DNA of 64,000 bases from CAIKMD01 sp963803265 (GTDB taxonomy: Bacteria; Pseudomonadota; Alphaproteobacteria; ATCC43930; CGMCC-115725). The stretch is from the NCBI GenBank assembly GCA_963803265.1, contig CAWDLZ010000012.1:62001-126000 (forward strand), written 5' to 3'. The position numbers and the translations under genes were made by a program. Every line of letters starts with the position of its first letter. Positions within the stretch are counted from its first letter, which is position 1. Below, piece after piece: positions 20,692 to 28,579 of this stretch. A model generated the notes under the pieces. It was not told where the DNA came from. It did no database searches and saw only the letters and a program-made list of their open reading frames with translations.

Positions 20692-21681
20692 CTAGACCGC
20701 CAGCATCCGCTCGACCGCGCGGCGCGCCGGTCCGGCGATCGCGGGATCGATCGTGACCGCGTGTTCCATGCTCTCGAGCGCGGCGCGGATTTTCGGCAGC
20801 GTGATCTGTTTCATATGGGGGCAGAGATTGCACGGCCGCACGAATTCGATATCGGGGTGCATGGCCGCGACATTGTCGCTCATCGAGCATTCGGTCATCA
20901 GCACGACGCGAGAGGGGCGTCGCTTGCCGACGTAATCGGCCATCGCCGCGGTCGAGCCGGCGAAATCCGCCTCGGCCACGACATCGGGCGGACATTCGGG
21001 ATGAGCCAGCACGACGACGCCCCTGTAGCGGGCGCGCAGCTCGCGGATCTCGGCGGCGGTGAAGCGCTCATGGACCTCGCAATGGCCCTTCCAAGCGATG
21101 ATCTTCACTCCGGTCTCCTTGGCCACGTTCTGTGCCAGATACTCGTCCGGCAGCATGATCACTTCGCCGACGCCGAGCGATTCGATCACCTTCTTGGCGT
21201 TGCCCGAGGTGCAGCAGATATCGGATAGGGCCTTCACCGCGGCCGAGGTGTTCACATAGGACACGATCGGAACACCCGGATAGCGCTGGCGCAGCAGACG
21301 GACATCCTCGGCCGTGATCGAGGCGGCCAGCGAGCAACCGGCCTCGCGATCGGGGATCAGCACGGTCTTTTCCGGATTGAGCAGCTTCGCCGTCTCGGCC
21401 ATGAAATGGACGCCGGCGAGCACGATCACGGCGGCGTCGGTCTTGGCCGCCTCGCGCGCCAGCGCCAGGCTGTCGCCGACGATATCGGCGACACCGTGAT
21501 AGATCTCGGGCGTCTGATAGTTGTGCGCGAGGACGACCGCGTTGCGAGCGCGCTTCAGATCGAGGATCGCCTCGATGTCCTCGGCGAAGACCGGCCATTC
21601 CATCGGTGGGATCACGGTCTTGACCCGGTCGTATAGCGCTGCGGCGCGGGACCGGGCGGGAATGTAGGTGCTATCGGGCAT
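20692..21681 (-). CDS. nadA: Quinolinate synthase A
   Basis: A [4Fe-4S] enzyme condensing iminoaspartate with dihydroxyacetone phosphate to quinolinate. The start at 21681 (MPDSTYIPARSRAA) gives 330 residues. The three cluster cysteines are placed in SDICCTSGNAKK, LMTECSMSDN and RPCNLCPHMKQ; other hallmarks are VVLAHNYQTPEIY and AHPECPPDV. First gene of the nadABC operon; the promoter and operator candidate lie just upstream. Confidence 0.95.
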   Translation of the reverse strand: MPDSTYIPARSRAAALYDRVKTVIPPMEWPVFAEDIEAILDLKRARNAVVLAHNYQTPEIYHGVADIVGDSLALAREAAKTDAAVIVLAGVHFMAETAKLLNPEKTVLIPDREAGCSLAASITAEDVRLLRQRYPGVPIVSYVNTSAAVKALSDICCTSGNAKKVIESLGVGEVIMLPDEYLAQNVAKETGVKIIAWKGHCEVHERFTAAEIRELRARYRGVVVLAHPECPPDVVAEADFAGSTAAMADYVGKRRPSRVVLMTECSMSDNVAAMHPDIEFVRPCNLCPHMKQITLPKIRAALESMEHAVTIDPAIAGPARRAVERMLAV

Positions 21682-21688
21682 GGACCCT

Positions 21689-21749
21689 CTTATGCTCATT
21701 CTGAGCAGATTGAAGCGAGATAGACTACAGATGAGCATAAGCATGTCAA
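21689..21749 (-). promoter_or_regulatory. nadA promoter with NadQ-type operator
   Basis: On the minus strand a TTGACA -35 box (21744-21749) is followed by TTATGCTCAT (21731-21740). Its exact reverse complement ATGAGCATAA lies at 21689-21698, just before the nadA start. The proximal site is also an inverted repeat in itself, TGCTCA-GAA-TGAGCA. Half-sites in the core promoter and near the start fit a repressor. The NAD-regulator gene directly upstream is the natural candidate, as NadQ controls nadABC in alphaproteobacteria. Confidence 0.65.
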
Positions 21750-21791
21750 GTGCAATATCCTCCCTCCCCCGGCGGCGCCGGCAGCCGCTCG

Positions 21792-22742
21792 TCACACCGC
21801 GCGGACGATGGGCAGCTTGGTGCCGGCAAAAGCCCGTTCGCGCAGGACCTCGCGGCGGAACCGGACCAGCTTGGCCGGGCGGCCGCCGGTCTCGGTCGAG
21901 ACCTTGCCGGTCTCCTCGACCAAGCCTTGTTGCTCGATCAGGCGCCGGAAATTCTGTTTGTGGAGGCGCAGCCCGGCCAGGGCTTCGACCGCGCGCTGGA
22001 GATCGAGCAGGGTGAAGCTCTCGGGCATCAGCTCGAACACTACGGGCCGATATTTGATCTTGGCGCGGAGCCGCGCGATGCCGGTGGCTAAGATGCGGCG
22101 GTGGTCGTGCATCATCGGCTCGCCCGGCAGCGCCGGGCTGCCCGAGCGGGCGCGCCGCGCTTCCTGCACCAGCATCGCCTCGTATAAAAGCTCATAGCGC
22201 TGGAGCACGAGTTCCTCGTTCCAGCGCCGGTCGGAAAACGCGAAAGTGGCTTCGATGCGTTGCTTGCGCGCGCGGCGCTCGTCGGCATCGGCGGCCTCTG
22301 CCGCCCAGGCATCGAGCGCTTTTTCGATCATGGCGTAGGCGGCGGGTGGGCCGTCGCGCCAATCCTCCCACGGGAAATAGCGATACCAGTTCTGCCAGCC
22401 CGGATCCTGCGCGCCCGTGGCCTTGGCTTCGCGGGTCAGTCCGAGATAGCTGATCGAGATCACGCGTCCGCCGTCCTGCGTGCGGTCGCGGTCGGCGAAG
22501 GTGTAGAGCTGCTCGGTATAGCCCAATGGATGATGGGTCTGGCGCGTGACCCAGGAGTGCAGCCCCGTTTGCAGCGAGCGGTGACCGGACTCGAGCGGAC
22601 CCGAAGGCAGCGCCTTGCCGTCCTCGATGGTGAGGACGCGCGGCTGTTCGCCGGTCACGGCCACGAGGACCGCGGTCAGGTCGATCGCGACGGCGCTGGG
22701 CTCGGAATGGCTCACCGGTTTCCACTTCCTTGGCGCCGACAT
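21792..22742 (-). CDS. nadQ: NadQ-like transcriptional regulator of NAD synthesis (NUDIX-related)
   Basis: A 316-residue protein with an N-terminal NUDIX-like domain (AIDLTAVLVAVTGEQPRVL, then LGYTEQLYTFADRDR) lacking a clear catalytic NUDIX box. The C-terminal winged-helix part contains ELMPESFTLLDLQRAVEAL and RLHKQNFRRLIEQQGLVE, as in NrtR-related regulators. NadQ proteins of this kind repress de novo NAD genes in alphaproteobacteria. Its position immediately upstream of nadA on the same strand, with the palindromic site between them, supports the assignment. Effector not determinable. Confidence 0.78.
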   Translation of the reverse strand: MSAPRKWKPVSHSEPSAVAIDLTAVLVAVTGEQPRVLTIEDGKALPSGPLESGHRSLQTGLHSWVTRQTHHPLGYTEQLYTFADRDRTQDGGRVISISYLGLTREAKATGAQDPGWQNWYRYFPWEDWRDGPPAAYAMIEKALDAWAAEAADADERRARKQRIEATFAFSDRRWNEELVLQRYELLYEAMLVQEARRARSGSPALPGEPMMHDHRRILATGIARLRAKIKYRPVVFELMPESFTLLDLQRAVEALAGLRLHKQNFRRLIEQQGLVEETGKVSTETGGRPAKLVRFRREVLRERAFAGTKLPIVRAV

Positions 22743-22959
22743 TGTGTCACAAGATGCCGGCGACCGGTATTTCGCGTTTTTTCAGGCGGGCAAGCGAAGC
22801 GGATTTCCGCCTTGGCCGCGGCGCAGCGAAAGCCTGCCTCCACGGCGTCTCTGCGCCATCTAATGAGTTGGAAAATCGAGCGAAACCGATTTCGAGCTTA
22901 AGGCGGATGCCGGGCGTTTCTTTATCGCTTGGTAACCGGTTGCCCGGTTTAATCGCGCC

Positions 22960-24312
22960 ATGAGCGGAAATGTTCAGACATTAGCCGAAAGCGGCTTGCG
23001 CCAGCTTGCGCCGCAAGAGCTTCGCCAGGTTTTGCAGCTCCACGAGCTTTTTCTCGCGCGCCAGGCCGGCGGGCGGTGCGCGGTGCTGGCCTATCACGAT
23101 CTCAGCGCAGCGGATCTCAGCGACCAAGATCTGTCGGGCGCCGATCTGACCGGCGCGCGGCTTCATCGCGCTATCCTCAAGAACACGCTGCTGCGCAACG
23201 CCAAGCTGTCGAGCGCCGATCTGCGCGCCGCCAATCTCAACGGCGCCGACCTCAGCGGAGCCGATCTGCGCTCGAGCTGCCTCAGGGGCGCCCAGCTCAA
23301 CCGGGCGAAGTTTCCGAACGCCGACATGAGCAAGGTCGTCCCACTGAACCTCTCGGGGCTCGACGACCCGCTCGCGGTTGACGGTTCGCCGCGCACGGAT
23401 CTCTCGTCGGTCGAGGCGCATGATTGCGACATGTCGGGCGCCAAGCTGACCCAAGTCTCGTTCATCCGCGCCGACCTGACCGACGCCAACCTCGCCAACG
23501 CCGATCTATGCGGCGCCGATCTGCGCCACGCCACGATCACCGGAGCGGTGCTCGAGCGCGCCGATTTGTCGGGCGCCAATCTCTCGGGCGCCAATCTGCG
23601 CGGCGCCGTGCTGGCCAACGCCAAGCTCAACGGCGCGGAATTGAAGGGTGTCGATGTCAGCGGCGCGATCCTCGACCGGAGCGCGCTGGCCCCCGGCTTT
23701 GCCGAGCATGTCCAGGGCGCGAGCCTCCGGGCGGTCACGAGCGAGGAAGTCGCCGAGGTGCTGCGGCTGCACCGGCTCTGGCTCGACAGCCACGGGAAGG
23801 AAGGCAAGCGCGCGATGCTGACCGAATGCGACCTGACCGGCTTCGATCTCGGCAAGGCCCGGCTGGCCTTGGCGGTGCTTGCGCGCGCGGTGCTCCGGGG
23901 GGTCAATCTTTCCGAGGCGTCGCTCGCGATGTGCGATCTATCGCTCGCCGATTTGCGGCAGGCGCGGCTCGATCGCGCCGATCTGCGCGGCGCCAAGCTG
24001 GTGCGCGCGCATCTTACCGGTGCGACGCTGACTCACGCCAATCTGATGCCGCTCGAGAATGTCGGCGACCGCAAATACGATTTCCCGGCCAATCTCGAGG
24101 GCGCCAAGCTCGGCGGCGCCGATCTGAGCGAGGCAAGAATGAAGCACGCGAAGCTCGCCAGCGCCGATCTCTCGGGCGCCAGGCTCGACGGCGCCGATTT
24201 GACCGACGCCGATCTCCACAACGCCAATTTCGAGGGCGCCACGTCCGAGATGACGAAGCTCGAAGGCGCGTCGATACGCGACGCGCGCAATTTGCGCCGC
24301 GCCGAGGGCTGA
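22960..24312 (+). CDS. Pentapeptide repeat protein with a duplicated N-terminal module
   Basis: A 450-residue protein built of A(D/N)LxG-type pentapeptides (for example LSGADLTGARLHRAIL, LSGANLSGANLRGAVL), predicted to form a right-handed quadrilateral beta-helix. A short helical module, VLQLHELFLARQAGGRCAVL, at about residues 24-43 recurs at about 265-288 as VLRLHRLWLDSHGKEGKRAML, each time followed by a new repeat block. The protein therefore looks like an internal duplication. No signal peptide. Function unknown; gyrase-protection proteins share the fold but lack these modules. Confidence 0.85.
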   Translation: MSGNVQTLAESGLRQLAPQELRQVLQLHELFLARQAGGRCAVLAYHDLSAADLSDQDLSGADLTGARLHRAILKNTLLRNAKLSSADLRAANLNGADLSGADLRSSCLRGAQLNRAKFPNADMSKVVPLNLSGLDDPLAVDGSPRTDLSSVEAHDCDMSGAKLTQVSFIRADLTDANLANADLCGADLRHATITGAVLERADLSGANLSGANLRGAVLANAKLNGAELKGVDVSGAILDRSALAPGFAEHVQGASLRAVTSEEVAEVLRLHRLWLDSHGKEGKRAMLTECDLTGFDLGKARLALAVLARAVLRGVNLSEASLAMCDLSLADLRQARLDRADLRGAKLVRAHLTGATLTHANLMPLENVGDRKYDFPANLEGAKLGGADLSEARMKHAKLASADLSGARLDGADLTDADLHNANFEGATSEMTKLEGASIRDARNLRRAEG

Positions 24313-24388
24313 ACCGCCGCCGCCGGTCCCTTCAACAAGAGCTCAGGAGCAGGCGGCTGGAAACCAGCTAGGCGGTTCAGCCTCGTTT
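24307..24388. terminator. Bidirectional terminator-like inverted repeat
   Basis: GGCTGAACCGCC (24307-24318) is the exact reverse complement of GGCGGTTCAGCC (24371-24382), followed by TCGTTTTG. A smaller hairpin, GCTGG-AAA-CCAGC, sits inside. It lies between the convergent pentapeptide and protease-like genes, so it could terminate both. Confidence 0.5.
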
Positions 24389-24393
24389 TGCCA

Positions 24394-25371
24394 TCAATGC
24401 AAGCTGGGTGATTTCAAAAACCGCGCCCGGTCGGCCGAGCGCACGTTGAAATCGAGCGTCTTGCCGTCGCGATAAACGAGGAGCGGCACCTCGACCCCGG
24501 CTTGGCCCTGCCGCCAGATCTTGCGGTAGAGCGAGGCGAGATCGCCGATCTCTTCGCCGCTCACCGCCAGGATGACGTCGCCGATCTTGAGATTGGCGCG
24601 CCGGGCCGGGCCGGTATTGGCGAGACCCGCTACCACCACCTTGTTGTTGACCTCGGTCGCGTAGAGGCCGAGCCAGGGGCGCGGCGGATGGTTGGGCCGG
24701 CCGAGCGTCAGCAGATCCGCGTAGATCGGCTTCAACAGATCGATCGGCACGTGCATGTTGAGATTTTCGGGCGGCCCGCCGTCGCGCGATTGCTGGAGAT
24801 GCAGCGAGCCGATGCCGAGCAGCTCGCCGGTGCCGCCGATCAGCGCGGCGCCGCCCCAATTGGGATGCGCCGGCGCGGTAAAGAGCGCGTCGTCGATGAG
24901 ATATTCCCAATAGCCGGTGAATTCCTGCTTGGCGGCGATCCGCGCCGCGATTGCGTGCCGCAGCCCTCCCCCTCCCGCCACGATCACCCGGTCGCCGGTC
25001 TGCGCACCGGCCGAGCGGCCCAAAGGCATCGCCGGCAGATCGAGCCGCCCGAGCGCCTGGATAAGGCCGAAGCCGCTTTCCTGGTCGAAGGCGAGCACAT
25101 GGCCGGGCACAGCGCGCCCGTCGCTGGTGTTGAGCCAGATCGTCTCGGCCTCGGTGATGAGGTAGCCGATGGTAAGCACCACCCCGTCGTCGCGGATGAT
25201 GACGCCATTGCCGGCGCGCTCGGTGCCGAGGGTCTGAGCGGTGAAGCCGTCGGCCGGAATCGTGGCCTTGACGGTGAGCGTCGCGGCCAGGGCGCGCTCG
25301 AGATCGAAGCCGTATTCCTCGGGCCTGGGCTGGGCGCCGGCCGGTATCTCCCAATCGCTCGGCTTTGGCAT
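24394..25371 (-). CDS. Trypsin-like/PDZ protein of the DegP fold without catalytic triad
   Basis: A 325-residue protein from MPKPSDWEIPAGAQ, with an S1C protease-like domain at about residues 35-220 and a PDZ domain at about 230-310 (VVVAGLANTGPARRANLKIGDVILAVSGEEI). The three catalytic positions are replaced: the histidine region reads VVLTIGYLITEAE, the aspartate region DQESGFGLIQ, and the serine site NWGG instead of NSGG. No signal peptide is evident. It is likely a non-proteolytic, PDZ-carrying scaffold; partners unknown. Confidence 0.8.
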   Translation of the reverse strand: MPKPSDWEIPAGAQPRPEEYGFDLERALAATLTVKATIPADGFTAQTLGTERAGNGVIIRDDGVVLTIGYLITEAETIWLNTSDGRAVPGHVLAFDQESGFGLIQALGRLDLPAMPLGRSAGAQTGDRVIVAGGGGLRHAIAARIAAKQEFTGYWEYLIDDALFTAPAHPNWGGAALIGGTGELLGIGSLHLQQSRDGGPPENLNMHVPIDLLKPIYADLLTLGRPNHPPRPWLGLYATEVNNKVVVAGLANTGPARRANLKIGDVILAVSGEEIGDLASLYRKIWRQGQAGVEVPLLVYRDGKTLDFNVRSADRARFLKSPSLH

Positions 25372-25434
25372 GGCGATCTCCTCAAGGCGGCGAGGATTGA
25401 CTATACACCACCGCCCGGCGGCGCAAGAGGCGGG

Positions 25435-25513
25435 CTCGTGTGGTGGATTTGAAGTTCCTAAGATTTGGGCGGCATCCACGTTTAGGAACTTCAAATCCGA
25501 AAAACCACACGAG
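25435..25513. repeat. Long imperfect palindrome 1
   Basis: The arms CTCGTGTGGT + GGATTTGAAGTTCCTAA and TTAGGAACTTCAAATCC + (GAAAA)ACCACACGAG pair over 27 bases, with a five-base bulge on one side and a central loop. The stem is too long for a simple terminator. It resembles the extragenic palindromes (REP-like) scattered in many proteobacterial genomes. It lies between the DegP-like gene and palindrome 2. Confidence 0.7.
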
Positions 25514-25527
25514 GTTCAATGAGTTGG

Positions 25528-25604
25528 TAGTGTGGCTTTGAAGCCGAAATTCGCCCGCGCCCTTGCCCCAAGATTAGGGGCGACTTTCGGATTAGCCACA
25601 CTAC
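25528..25604. repeat. Long imperfect palindrome 2
   Basis: TAGTGTGGCTTTGAAGCCGAAATTCGCCC pairs imperfectly with GGGCGACTTTCGGATTAGCCACACTA across a roughly 20-base loop. Both this and palindrome 1 begin with GTGTGG and have similar total length, so they may belong to one repeat family placed side by side. Its right end touches the end of arfB. Confidence 0.6.
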
Positions 25605-26023
25605 TCGGGAGCGGGCCGTTCCCGGCGCAGACGCTTCACCTGGCCACGCTGCGCCTTTTCCCGGAGCCGCGCCTCGCGCTCGGCGCGGCCGGGACGGGTA
25701 GGGCGCCGCGTCTTGGGCTGGATGGCGGCACGACGAATGAGTTCGATGAGGCGCTGGAGCGCGTCGGCGCGGTTTCGCTCGCGCGTCCTGAATCGCTCGG
25801 CGGTGATGACAATGGTTCCTTCGCGATTGACGCGCCGGCCGCCGAGCACTTTGAGGCGGCGACGGGTGGCATCGTCGAGCGCGGGCGATGCGTCGATGTT
25901 GAAGCGAAGCTGGACCGAGGTCGCGACCTTGTTGACGTTCTGCCCGCCCGGCCCGCCGGCGCGGATGAAACGCTCTTTGATCTCGCTTTCGTCGAGCGCG
26001 ATCGCCGGCGTCACGTGGATCAC
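25601..26023 (-). CDS. arfB: Alternative ribosome-rescue factor ArfB (YaeJ)
   Basis: A codon-independent peptidyl-tRNA hydrolase that frees stalled ribosomes. The class I release-factor GGQ motif is in FIRAGGPGGQNVNKV, and the basic C-terminal tail (KAQRGQVKRLRRERPAPE) that enters the mRNA channel is present. The likely start is the GTG at 26023 (VIHVTPAIALDESEIKERF), giving 140 residues; a longer frame to 26068 would read through tandem repeats. Confidence 0.9.
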   Translation of the reverse strand: MIHVTPAIALDESEIKERFIRAGGPGGQNVNKVATSVQLRFNIDASPALDDATRRRLKVLGGRRVNREGTIVITAERFRTRERNRADALQRLIELIRRAAIQPKTRRPTRPGRAEREARLREKAQRGQVKRLRRERPAPE

Positions 26024-26027
26024 GGCG

Positions 26028-26116
26028 CAGCACCTGACGTGCGAAGCCAAACGATCATCGCGTAGCACCTGACGTGCGAAGCCATACTACCATCGCGCAG
26101 CACCTGACGTGCGAAG
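26028..26116. repeat. Three-copy 35-bp tandem repeat
   Basis: The core AGCACCTGACGTGCGAAG recurs at 26029, 26064 and 26099 with an exact period of 35 bases. Each core holds the partial palindrome GCAC-CTGAC-GTGC. Spacers are similar but not identical (CCAAACGATCATCGCG, CCATACTACCATCGCG). It lies in the 5' region of arfB and upstream of the divergent binding-protein gene, so it could be a set of regulator sites. Confidence 0.75.
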
Positions 26117-26237
26117 TAAAACCAAGCCGCGATGATCGCACAAAACCGTGCGCGAAGTCGCGCGCTATGCCTCGCTTGATAAGCTCCGGTCCTGCCTGCA
26201 TGATCCGGGCATTGCGACAGCTTTCAGGGGGCCGGCG

Positions 26238-27440
26238 ATGAAGCGGCATTGGCGGGCGGGGCTTGCGCTGGCGGCGGCGGCGTGGGTGGGACCGGCCTGG
26301 GCGCAATCCAACGTCATCACTTTCGGCAGCGCGTTGCAGGAGACCGGCAAGGACGCCAATATTGGGCGCTATTATAAAGACGCCTACGAATTCGCCGTCG
26401 CTGCGATCAACGCCAAGGGCGGCATCGAGGTCGGCGGCAAAAGCTACACGTTGAAGCTCGACATCCGCGACAACCAATCCGACGCCGATCTCGACGCGCG
26501 GCTCTATGACCAGCTCTTGAGCGCCGTGAAAGTCAACTTCGTGCTCGGCTCTTATTCGAGTAACACCGTGCTCGCCGATTCCGCGGTCGCCGAGCGCTAC
26601 GAGACGCCGATGGTCGAAGGCGGCGGCGCCGCCGGGCAGATTTTTTCGCGTGGCTTCAAATACGTGTTCGGGACCTTGCCGCGCGCCGAGGATTATTTCG
26701 GCAGCACGATCGCGATGCTGGGCGGGCTTAGCCCCAAGGCCAAGACCGTGGCGCTCGTCGTTTCCGACGACGCTTTCGACATCTCGGTTGGCGCGGGCAC
26801 GCGCGCGCTCTTGAAGGAGGCCGGGCTCGATGTCGTACTCGATCGGCAATACGCGGCCAAGACCTCGGATTTCTCGTCGCTCTTGGCCCTCGTCAAATCG
26901 CAATCGCCCGACGTCATTCTGTGGGGCGGCCTCGCGCCCGACGTGCTCGAAGGAATCCGGCAGATGAAACGTCTCGATGTTTCCGCCAAGGATCTGACGA
27001 GCTTCACGGTCGGGCCGCCGACCGCCGATTTCCGCGCCGCGCTCGGCAAGGACGCCGATTACGCCTTCGGCATGACGACGTGGCTGCCCACCGACGCGCT
27101 CAAGGACGACTGGTTCGGCGACGCCGCGCGCTTCGAGAAGGAATTCGTCGCCAAATACGGCTATCAACCCGATTATCACGCCGCCGCGGCCGCGGCTGCG
27201 GTCGAGGTCTTCGCCAAGGCCATCGCCCAGGCGGGATCGCTCGATAAACAGGCCGTGCGCGACGCCATCGCCGATTCCGATTTCGCCAGCCTCTATGGCC
27301 GCGTGAAGTTCACCGCGAACGGCCAGATCAGCATGCCGCAGGTCGTCATCCAGATCGAGAAGGGCAAGATCGTGCCCATTTTCACCGATCGCCTGATCGG
27401 GAAGCCGCTTTATCCGGTGCCGCCCTGGGGAAAGCGCTAA
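26238..27440 (+). CDS. ABC transporter substrate-binding protein, branched-chain amino acid type
   Basis: A periplasmic binding protein of the LivJ/LivK family, about 400 residues, with signal peptide MKRHWRAGLALAAAAWVGPA cleaved near AWAQ. Family segments include ITFGSALQETGKDANIGRYY, VNFVLGSYSSNTVLADSAVA and PDYHAAAAAAAVEVFAKAI. No permease or ATPase genes are adjacent, so it is an orphan binding protein or works with a distant LIV system. The ligand could be an amino acid, amide or aromatic acid. Confidence 0.88.
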   Translation: MKRHWRAGLALAAAAWVGPAWAQSNVITFGSALQETGKDANIGRYYKDAYEFAVAAINAKGGIEVGGKSYTLKLDIRDNQSDADLDARLYDQLLSAVKVNFVLGSYSSNTVLADSAVAERYETPMVEGGGAAGQIFSRGFKYVFGTLPRAEDYFGSTIAMLGGLSPKAKTVALVVSDDAFDISVGAGTRALLKEAGLDVVLDRQYAAKTSDFSSLLALVKSQSPDVILWGGLAPDVLEGIRQMKRLDVSAKDLTSFTVGPPTADFRAALGKDADYAFGMTTWLPTDALKDDWFGDAARFEKEFVAKYGYQPDYHAAAAAAAVEVFAKAIAQAGSLDKQAVRDAIADSDFASLYGRVKFTANGQISMPQVVIQIEKGKIVPIFTDRLIGKPLYPVPPWGKR

Positions 27441-27451
27441 GCGAGGACTTC

Positions 27452-27976
27452 TTACCAGCCCTCGATGCGGAAGGGCGCGATCTCGGCGTGCTGCTCGGAC
27501 AGTTCGCGGTATTGGCCGCGGAAATAAAGGAGCGGCCGGATGGGCGCGTCGGCCTCGCGCCGGAGCGCCACCACCTTGCCGAGCAGCAAGACGTGATCGC
27601 CGCCGTCGTAGCGGGCATGGCGCTCGCATTCGAACGCGACGAGATTGGGCTCGACCACCGGGCAGCCGCCGAGGCCGATGCGATGCCGGACCTCGCCGAA
27701 GCGGTCGGCATTCGTGCTGGCGAAGATGGTGGAAGCATGGCGCTGATCGTCGCGCAGCAGGCTGACCGCGAAATGTCGCGCGGCCTCGAAGATATCGAGG
27801 CTTCGGCTGGTGCGCGCGAGCGAAACCAGGAGGAGCGGCGGCTCGAGCGACACCGAGGTGAAGGAATTGACCGTGACGCCCCCGCGCCGCCCGGCCGGAT
27901 CGGCCGCGGTCACGATCGCAATGCCGGTCGGAAACAGCCCGAGCGCGTCGCGGAACTCGCGTGACGTGAAGCTCAT
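27452..27976 (-). CDS. Flavin reductase family protein
   Basis: A 174-residue FMN-binding split-barrel protein starting MSFTSREFRDALGLFPTGIA. The family core appears as VTVNSFTSVSLEPPLLLVSL, FAVSLLRDDQ and GDHVLLLGKVVAL. Such proteins supply reduced flavin to two-component monooxygenases; no oxygenase partner is adjacent. It is convergent with the binding-protein gene. Confidence 0.88.
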   Translation of the reverse strand: MSFTSREFRDALGLFPTGIAIVTAADPAGRRGGVTVNSFTSVSLEPPLLLVSLARTSRSLDIFEAARHFAVSLLRDDQRHASTIFASTNADRFGEVRHRIGLGGCPVVEPNLVAFECERHARYDGGDHVLLLGKVVALRREADAPIRPLLYFRGQYRELSEQHAEIAPFRIEGW

Positions 27977-28073
27977 GGCCGAGGAATTTCCGGAACGCCG
28001 CGCCAGCGGCCCGGGCATCGCAGCCGCGGCCGCCGGCGAGCGTCAGTCATCGAGCACGCGCGAACGCAAAAGC

Positions 28074-28340
28074 TCAGAGCGAGCCCTTCAGCTTGGCGCC
28101 CGCCTTGAAGCGCACACCCTTGCTGGCCTTGATCTTGATCGGCTCGCCGGTGCGCGGGTTGCGACCCATGCGCGCGGCGCGCTTGCTGACGTTGAAGGAA
28201 CCGAAACCTGGAATGCTGAATTTCTGATTCTTCTTGAGCTCTTTGGCGATCGCCCCGGTGACCGTGTCGACGGCCTTGCCGGCAGCCGACGTATTGAGCC
28301 CCGTCTTCTTCAGTGCCTCGACGAGTACTTGCTTGCTCAT
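28074..28340 (-). CDS. HU family DNA-binding protein
   Basis: An 88-residue nucleoid protein. The HU/IHF signature IPGFGSFNVSKRAARMGRNP spans the beta-arm, and the N-terminus MSKQVLVEALKKTGLNTSAA forms the helical dimer part. The start at 28340 is followed by typical HU sequence throughout; an in-frame extension upstream has no homology features. Confidence 0.94.
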   Translation of the reverse strand: MSKQVLVEALKKTGLNTSAAGKAVDTVTGAIAKELKKNQKFSIPGFGSFNVSKRAARMGRNPRTGEPIKIKASKGVRFKAGAKLKGSL

Positions 28341-28579
28341 GCTCACTCCCCTTCGTCTGTTCGAGCGGCTCATCCCCCGGAGGCCGCTTCTCCGCACTGT
28401 TTTCCGAGCTGCCGAATCGCCTTCGACCTCGGCGCCATCGAGGTTCTCATTGCTTCGCCCGGTAATCAACAACTTCCTGGCGTGAAAGCCTGGAATCTGG
28501 CCGCGCCAAAGATAGCGCTTGACAGCCCGGCGCGATCTGCCAAAGCCGCAAGCGCGGGCAGAGGGAGAGTTCCGACACC

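Noticed and set aside
26028..26116. Regular repeats as a possible CRISPR array
   Set aside because: Only three units; the spacers between cores are themselves similar and only about 17 bases; no cas genes nearby.
26055..27629. A 524-codon open frame on the minus strand over the binding-protein gene
   Set aside because: It is antisense to a gene with a signal peptide and clear family motifs; composition is typical of a codon-bias shadow.
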